Shown here piece by piece: positions 6,818-11,057 of a stretch of DNA of 11,057 nucleotides. How positions within the stretch are numbered: the stretch's first letter is position 1; every line of letters begins with the position of its first letter. The stretch covers positions 1-11,057 of the forward strand of contig NZ_SJDU01000041.1 of assembly GCF_005518285.1 (NCBI RefSeq), read 5' to 3'. The notes beneath the pieces were generated by a model. The model ran no database searches and was not told the DNA's origin. It saw only the letters and a list, made by a program, of their open reading frames with translations. Both the position numbers and the translations under genes were made by a program. The stretch is from Brachyspira catarrhinii (lineage in GTDB: Bacteria; Spirochaetota; Brachyspiria; Brachyspirales; Brachyspiraceae).

Positions 6818-7507
6818 TTAAATATAGTCTTTTTCTTTAAGAATGAATTTGTATTTTTTATTAAAATCTTCAACGATTATATCGCTCCCATCGAAATAAG
6901 TTTTATAAGTAAAATCCAATTCTTTATTATAATTTTTTAATACGATATCTCTGACATCCGTTAAAATTATATTTTTATTGTCGAGTTTGTTCGGGTTTGA
7001 AAAATCGTATATTAAATAGCTGAATATTCTTTTGAAGGCGTTATTTTTTTCTTCCGAAAGATAAAAAACATAAAAAATAATTCTGCCGTTTTCTATAAAA
7101 TAATGCTCCAAATCCACAAATACCAATATTCCTTTATTTTCGATAAATTTATTATTATAAAAATTAATTTCTTCTTTATCGTTTTCCAAATTCAAAATAG
7201 AAAAACCAGATAAATCTCTATTGAATATAAAATAATTATTTTGATTTTTATGTTTTAAGATTTTGAAAATTTTCGCGTCATCGCTTTTATAATAAAAAAT
7301 TTTCTTATCAAAATTAAAAATCTCTCTTTTATATCCGATTATATCTTTGTTATGAATATTGCCGAAATATTTTTTATGTTTAATAGTAAATTCGTTATTT
7401 ATTTTATTTTCTTTTTCTTCGGTAAAATATTTTTTGTCAAATAAACCGCCGTATTTTAGCCAATGATTTTTATATTCTTCGGTATAATAAAAATTTTCAA
7501 GTTTCAT
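6818..7507 (-). CDS. Uncharacterised soluble protein, 229 residues
   Basis: I do not recognise a named family. The protein has no signal peptide and no membrane span. It is rich in Lys, Asn, Phe, Tyr and Ile, and has only the initiating Met. Alternating aromatic and charged residues suggest mostly beta structure. Two stretches stand out: FNRDLSGFSILNLEND (about 94-109) and SYLIYDFSNPNKL (about 164-176). From memory these resemble uncharacterised proteins of similar length with a D-x-SG block and a late YDFSNP block, but I cannot confirm that here. It starts 27 bp after the stop of the membrane-protein gene at 7535 and converges on cdsA. A good promoter match lies directly before the ATG, suggesting transcription apart from the genes upstream, perhaps with little or no leader. 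The ribosome site is poor. Confidence 0.75.
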   Translation of the reverse strand: MKLENFYYTEEYKNHWLKYGGLFDKKYFTEEKENKINNEFTIKHKKYFGNIHNKDIIGYKREIFNFDKKIFYYKSDDAKIFKILKHKNQNNYFIFNRDLSGFSILNLENDKEEINFYNNKFIENKGILVFVDLEHYFIENGRIIFYVFYLSEEKNNAFKRIFSYLIYDFSNPNKLDNKNIILTDVRDIVLKNYNKELDFTYKTYFDGSDIIVEDFNKKYKFILKEKDYI

Positions 7508-7513
7508 GCTTTT

Positions 7514-7542
7514 AGTATAGAATAAAATTTCTATTTAATCAA
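7514..7542 (-). promoter_or_regulatory. Candidate promoter for the 229-residue unknown gene
   Basis: On the minus strand TTGATT (7542-7537, 4 of 6 to TTGACA), a 17-nt spacer and TATACT (7519-7514). The -35 overlaps the stop codon of the upstream gene. Only 6 nt separate the -10 from ATG 7507, so transcription would start at about the A of the ATG. Confidence 0.5.
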
Positions 7543-8008
7543 CCTTAAAAATAATCGGGATTATAAAACAAACTGCAAACGCAAGTATTCCGTAAACATA
7601 GATATAAAGAACTGTTTTATCGTTTCCAATATCGGCAGATGCTTCGGATTTAAAAGATTTTATGATTGTTTTTATATTGCAAACGGAAATTATTATTAAA
7701 TGAATAAAAATTGTTATATTCGTTAAAAGCAAAATTATTTTTGTCGCAGTTATTTTGTATTCGATAATTCTAAATATCGTTGCGCTTAAAACTACCAAAT
7801 TAAATAACGCGGAAAAAATCGGAGCTATCAAATAAATCGCTTTTGTGAAAACTCCAGATTTATAATTCGGAGAGATAAAAAATAATGTAACCGCAATTAA
7901 AACGAGAAGAATATTATAAGTTATAAAAATAAATTTATTTTCGTAAGGACGAAGCAACGGAGAGAAAAGTCCGAGCAACGCGATAAATTCTAAAAATAAA
8001 AAAATCAA
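7535..8008 (-). CDS. Uncharacterised membrane protein, 157 residues, five predicted spans
   Basis: I do not recognise a family. Hydrophobic segments lie at about 1-18, 27-46, 56-81, 88-112 and 131-154, joined by short polar loops (for example PYENK at 21-25 and a Ser/Ala/Asp-rich loop KSEASADIGNDK at 120-131). No enzyme or transporter motif is visible. The start is TTG 8008-8006, supported by AGAGGA 6 nt upstream, and it overlaps the preceding stop as TTGA. This 4-nt overlap ties it to the 235-residue membrane protein in both transcription and translation, so the two products probably act together. The next ATG-like option within the frame would remove the first span. Confidence 0.75.
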   Translation of the reverse strand: MIFLFLEFIALLGLFSPLLRPYENKFIFITYNILLVLIAVTLFFISPNYKSGVFTKAIYLIAPIFSALFNLVVLSATIFRIIEYKITATKIILLLTNITIFIHLIIISVCNIKTIIKSFKSEASADIGNDKTVLYIYVYGILAFAVCFIIPIIFKVD

Positions 8009-8712
8009 AATAATTCCTCTTTTTTAAATGTTGAAAATAAAATATATGAAATAAAAGGAATAACTCCACAAAGAAAAACAAAAATTATAATCGGAATTTT
8101 GAAAAATAAAAACATTTCTAAATCGCCATTTAATTCAAAATCAAAAATTTTGTTCATTATAGACAATAATAGAATATATAAAATCCAAATAATAAATAAT
8201 ATAAAATAAATTATTAAAGAAAATATTATCGTATTTCCCGTTAGCGTAAAAAATTTATTTATGTTTTTAATGTCGTTTATTATAAATTTATTGTAGGATA
8301 AACATACCAAAATAAAAAATATAACCAAAAAAAATATATTTGTAATTATAAGCATTTGAAAACACGGCATATTTAATTCTGTGTTTGTCAAATATAAAAA
8401 ATCTATTGGAATTAGATAACTTAAAAAATGCCAAATTAAAAATATTAAAAGAAACGAAAGAAAAGACATCAAAATAACTTTTTTATTTAGCGGATATAAA
8501 TTAAAAATTAACGAATAACAGAAAAAATAAAATATTTGAAAAGCAAAAGAATTGGTAAACATTGTCCGTATAAATTCTTCTCCTTTGTAATAGGATTCAA
8601 AATCAAATAGAATTCCCATATATGCGAGATAAGGAATAATCGCAACCGCCGATAAAATCAATACGGAAAGAAAATAAATAATTTTTTTAGTTTTTTCATT
8701 ATTAAACATCAT
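8005..8712 (-). CDS. Uncharacterised membrane protein, 235 residues, six predicted spans
   Basis: I do not recognise a family. Hydrophobic segments lie at about 11-35, 54-74, 79-103, 118-140, 160-186 and 201-226, with a basic N-terminus (NNEKTKK) and a short KKEE-containing C-terminus, consistent with six spans and both ends inside. A 20-residue polar loop with Glu/Asp/Tyr (36-53) follows span 1. No catalytic or nucleotide-binding motif is visible. The gene starts with tandem ATG codons (8712 and 8709) behind a purine-rich AGAGAG stretch. It follows znuB by 82 bp of AT-rich DNA and could be read through from the zinc operon or have its own promoter. It overlaps the next membrane-protein gene by 4 nt. 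A permease pair without ATPase, or a sensor or stress membrane complex, are both possible; nothing decides. Confidence 0.75.
   Translation of the reverse strand: MMFNNEKTKKIIYFLSVLILSAVAIIPYLAYMGILFDFESYYKGEEFIRTMFTNSFAFQIFYFFCYSLIFNLYPLNKKVILMSFLSFLLIFLIWHFLSYLIPIDFLYLTNTELNMPCFQMLIITNIFFLVIFFILVCLSYNKFIINDIKNINKFFTLTGNTIIFSLIIYFILFIIWILYILLLSIMNKIFDFELNGDLEMFLFFKIPIIIFVFLCGVIPFISYILFSTFKKEELF
8015..8020 (-). promoter_or_regulatory. Strong Shine-Dalgarno site before a TTG start
   Basis: AGAGGA (minus strand) lies 6 nt before TTG 8008, inside the end of the upstream gene. It is the evidence for using TTG as the initiator of the 157-residue membrane protein. Confidence 0.7.
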
Positions 8713-8794
8713 AAAATTCTCTCTTTACAAATTAAAATATTATTCTTTAAATATTAAATATTGTTTAAAATATTATTTAAAAATTTAGCCTTTA
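8713..8794. repeat. AT-only-like spacer with direct repeats after znuB
   Basis: The gap between znuB and the membrane-protein pair holds two copies of TTAAAATATTATT (8732-8744 and 8765-8777, 33 bp apart), a tandem AAATATT pair (8749-8762), and four AATATT palindromes (8736, 8750, 8757, 8769). It may act as an upstream element or binding site for the membrane-protein genes, or be low-complexity drift. No clear -35/-10 pair and no terminator hairpin is visible. Confidence 0.4.
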
Positions 8795-9604
8795 TTATAT
8801 ATTATTTTTTGATAAAACGTCTTTCAATATAACGACAATCAAAAAACCGATTATGCTTATCAAAACTATTGTGGCTCCTGGTTTTAATCCGAAATAGTAA
8901 GAAATAAATATTCCAGCGATCGTCCATAATAAATTGAACAAAACGGAATATATTATGTTTTTTTTATAACTTCCCGCTACCTGCAAAGATGTGGCTACGG
9001 GAATAACAATCATTGAAGAGACGATTAAAGCGCCAACCGTTCTTGCCGATATTGAAATCGTAATCGCCGTTAAAATTGTAAAAATAAAATTTATTCTCCT
9101 AACGGGAACGCCCGACAATCTCGCGAGTCTTTCGTTAAAAGTTATATAAAAAATTTCTTTATAGAGCAAAATAAATGTTAATATCGAAATTAAACCTATT
9201 ATAATAATTAGTTTAAGTTCAAAATCGCTTATCGCAACGATGCTTCCGAATAAAAAACTATTGAAATTGACATTATTTGCCACAAAGCCCGACATTAGTC
9301 CCGCCAAACCTACGCTTAATGACATTATTATAGCTATTGACATCTCTTCGTATTTTGAGATTTTTTTTCGTATATATTCTATAGACAATGCGGCTAAAAT
9401 GCAAAAAATTACCGAAGCTAAAATCGGATTAATATTAAAAACGAGTCCGAAAGTTATTCCCGCAAGCGAAGTATGAGAGATTGCATCTCCAATCATAGAT
9501 AATCTTTTTAATACTATGACTACTCCGATGCATGGAATTATAAAGCCTAAAATTATTCCGACTAAAAAAGCTCTTCGCATAAAATCGAATTGAAATATTT
9601 CCAT
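8795..9604 (-). CDS. znuB: Zinc ABC transporter permease, ABC-3 family
   Basis: The 269-residue integral membrane protein forms the channel for metal uptake across the inner membrane. About eight spans are visible. The family block GVVIVLKRLSMIGDAISHTSLAG (about 27-49) and the late GALIVSSMIVIPVATS (191-206) are typical of the ZnuB/MntB/TroC permeases. The start is ATG 9604, with GGAGG 8 nt upstream; an in-frame TTG at 9619 would lie inside that site's codons and is less likely. One nucleotide separates it from the znuC stop. The ABC-3 fold alone does not tell zinc from manganese; the zinc call rests on the binding protein and the His-rich ATPase. Confidence 0.92.
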   Translation of the reverse strand: MEIFQFDFMRRAFLVGIILGFIIPCIGVVIVLKRLSMIGDAISHTSLAGITFGLVFNINPILASVIFCILAALSIEYIRKKISKYEEMSIAIIMSLSVGLAGLMSGFVANNVNFNSFLFGSIVAISDFELKLIIIIGLISILTFILLYKEIFYITFNERLARLSGVPVRRINFIFTILTAITISISARTVGALIVSSMIVIPVATSLQVAGSYKKNIIYSVLFNLLWTIAGIFISYYFGLKPGATIVLISIIGFLIVVILKDVLSKNNI

Positions 9605-9605
9605 T

Positions 9606-10358
9606 TTAGATTCCTCCAATATTGCTATTATTGCTATGCGGATGTTTATGTTTATGCGATAATTCCAATTCCAGCTGTTCCTTGTCGAGTTCCATTAAAT
9701 TTCCTTCCTCGAAGCAGAATATTTTTGAAGAAATTTTTGAAGCTTTTTCAATATCATGCGTCACCATTATTATGGATATGTTTTTATTTTTATTTAAATC
9801 GCTTAAAATATTATAAATTATATCTACAGTTTCAGAATCGACTCCGTTTGTCGGTTCGTCTAAAATAAGGATTTTTGGATTTGCAACTAAAGTTCTCGCT
9901 AAAAATACTCTTTGAATCTGCCCTCCAGAAAGTTTTGAAATTGTCCGTTTTGAATATTTTTCCATTCCTAAAAGTCTAAGAGATTCGATAACTTTAGCGC
10001 GACAATTTTTATTTGGGAATTTAAAAAGTCCAATATCGCAAAACATATTCGACATAACGGTTTCGTAAACAGTCGCGGGAAAGTTTAAGACTTTATAATA
10101 AGCGTTCTGTTCCAAATAGCCGATACAATACAATCGATTAAATTTTTTTATATCGTCTCCAAAAATTTTTATTTCGCCTTTATTTTGATTCAATTCTCCC
10201 AAAATTAATTTTAAAATCGTGCTTTTGCCCGCTCCGTTTGAGCCGATTATTGAAACAAAATCTCCTTCGTTTACAGAAAAGCTTATATTTTTAAGTATGT
10301 ATTCGGAAGTATAACCGAAATAAACTTTATTGAATTCTATAATTTTATTATTATTCAT
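9606..10358 (-). CDS. znuC: Zinc ABC transporter ATP-binding protein with His-rich tail
   Basis: The 250-residue ATPase drives metal import through ZnuB. All ABC motifs are intact: Walker A GSNGAGKST (39-47), Q-loop Gln84, signature LSGGQ (143-147), Walker B ILILDEPT (163-170) and H-loop His201 in THD. NFPATVYETVMSN (92-104) fits the ZnuC/MntA branch. The C-terminus carries SHKHKHPHS (234-242), with four His in alternating positions, then an Asn/Ser/Gly tail; this looks like a metal-binding tail facing the cytoplasm. The start ATG 10358 shares one base with the znuA stop (TAATG), and CGGA lies 8 nt before it. It sits between znuA and znuB in the usual order. Confidence 0.93.
   Translation of the reverse strand: MNNNKIIEFNKVYFGYTSEYILKNISFSVNEGDFVSIIGSNGAGKSTILKLILGELNQNKGEIKIFGDDIKKFNRLYCIGYLEQNAYYKVLNFPATVYETVMSNMFCDIGLFKFPNKNCRAKVIESLRLLGMEKYSKRTISKLSGGQIQRVFLARTLVANPKILILDEPTNGVDSETVDIIYNILSDLNKNKNISIIMVTHDIEKASKISSKIFCFEEGNLMELDKEQLELELSHKHKHPHSNNSNIGGI
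9613..9617 (-). promoter_or_regulatory. Shine-Dalgarno site that fixes the znuB start
   Basis: GGAGG lies in the last codons of znuC, 8 nt before ATG 9604. It rules in the ATG over the in-frame TTG at 9619-9617. Confidence 0.75.
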
Positions 10359-11057
10359 TAATTAAGTCCGTCAAGTAAAGATATAAGATTTTTTTCCATA
10401 ATAGAAAAATAATCTTCTCCCGCTTCAATATCTTTTTCGATTAAAGATTCTATAGGATTCAAAGTCAATATTTTAATTTGAGTTTCTTTCGCTATGGAAT
10501 CTACCAATTTTGAACTTGAAAACTCTTCGTAAAATATCGCTTTCACATTATTATTTTTTATGAATGTTATAATATTTGCCATCGCTTTTGGGTCCGCTTC
10601 GTCTCTTGCGATTGCGATTTGATTCAAAGAATATTCCTTACAAAAATGTCCGAACGCTGGATGAGTCAAAACCAAATTTCTATTTTTTATATTCGATAAA
10701 GAAGTTTTAATTTTATTATCGAGTTCGTCCAAACGATTTGCGTATAAATTATAATTAGAATCGTAATAATCTTTACTTTCAAAGTCGATTTCTATTAAAC
10801 CGTTTTTTATATTTTCCATTTGGATTTTTGCATTTTTCGGCGATAACCAAAAATGAGGGTCTAAATTATTTTGATTATTTATATTGCTCGAAGAATCGAC
10901 ATATTTTATATTTAAAGTTTCTTTAACCGAATCAACCCAATGCTCCATTCCTCCGCCATTGAAAATAAATAAATCGGCTTTCGACAGATTCGCCATATCT
11001 TTTGAAGTTATTTCAAAATCATGAGGCTCTGATCCTGTAGAAGTCATATTATATACA
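10358..11057 (-). CDS. znuA: Zinc-binding ABC transporter substrate-binding protein, 5' end outside window
   Basis: The frame is open to the right edge; 232 C-terminal residues are visible, so roughly 70 or more, including the signal peptide or lipobox, lie outside. This cluster A-I protein captures metal outside the cytoplasmic membrane and delivers it to ZnuB. Numbering from the first visible codon, likely metal ligands are His12 (EPHDFE), His68 (LDPHFW) and His132 (LTHPAFGHF); family markers ADLFIFNGGGMEHWV and VKAIFYEEF are present. A His at the third site is typical of zinc binders, while manganese binders have Glu there. The usual fourth-ligand Asp is Asn200 here (LTLNPIES). The loop before DPHFW, often His-rich in ZnuA, is Asn-rich instead (NINNQNN). 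The ATG at 11047 is internal, since VYN precedes it in frame and matches the family. Confidence 0.9.
   Translation of the reverse strand, partial: VYNMTSTGSEPHDFEITSKDMANLSKADLFIFNGGGMEHWVDSVKETLNIKYVDSSSNINNQNNLDPHFWLSPKNAKIQMENIKNGLIEIDFESKDYYDSNYNLYANRLDELDNKIKTSLSNIKNRNLVLTHPAFGHFCKEYSLNQIAIARDEADPKAMANIITFIKNNNVKAIFYEEFSSSKLVDSIAKETQIKILTLNPIESLIEKDIEAGEDYFSIMEKNLISLLDGLN

Noticed and set aside
9602..9619. TTG start for znuB overlapping znuC by 14 nt
   Set aside because: The TTG overlaps the GGAGG site that serves ATG 9604.
9622..9816. Cys-rich small frame antisense to the end of znuC
   Set aside because: The Cys and Leu codons are the complement of the His-rich tail and nearby codons of znuC; no independent support.
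1..11057. tRNA, rRNA, CRISPR, insertion sequence or prophage features
   Set aside because: No tRNA-like GC-containing cloverleaf, regularly spaced repeats, transposase, integrase or terminal inverted repeats were seen on either strand.

Overview
This window comes from a very AT-rich bacterial chromosome that uses the standard code: TGA ends two of the genes and Trp is TGG. It carries mostly housekeeping genes. The low GC, the Lys/Asn/Ile-rich proteins, AGA as the main Arg codon and the gene content suggest a low-GC spirochaete of the Brachyspira type. That is an inference; a low-GC Fusobacteria or Clostridia-like source cannot be excluded without a search. No plasmid, phage, transposon, CRISPR or RNA gene is visible.

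Left part, 1-1367, plus strand: the 3' end of metG (methionyl-tRNA synthetase with its C-terminal tRNA-binding OB fold), then an ftsQ/divIB-like division gene. The ftsQ stop overlaps the stop of the convergent pyrimidine operon by 8 bp.

Pyrimidine operon, 4436 to 1360, minus strand: pyrK, pyrD (class 1B) and a fused pyrF-pyrE gene. Together they encode the last three steps of UMP synthesis: dihydroorotate to orotate (PyrD with its electron-transfer subunit PyrK), orotate to OMP (PyrE half) and OMP to UMP (PyrF half). The fusion order is decarboxylase first, transferase second, the reverse of animal and plant UMP synthase.

Right of a 193-bp divergent promoter region (4437-4629) lies a tightly coupled plus-strand module, frr-uppS-cdsA (4630-6796): ribosome recycling, undecaprenyl diphosphate synthesis and CDP-diacylglycerol synthesis. 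Genes overlap by 4 nt and 1 nt.

From 6818 to the right edge everything is on the minus strand. In transcription order there is an ABC-3 family zinc uptake operon, znuA (5' end missing), znuC and znuB, then an 82-bp AT-only-like gap, two overlapping genes for unknown multi-spanning membrane proteins (8712-7535), and an unknown soluble protein (7507-6818) that converges on cdsA. The zinc system has its histidine cluster on the ATPase C-terminus instead of the usual binding-protein loop. The three unknown genes are the only part without a functional explanation and are the best candidate for something undescribed. I see no evidence for a spectacular new system.

No gene-free stretch exceeds 193 bp, and no convincing GC-rich intrinsic terminator is visible anywhere.
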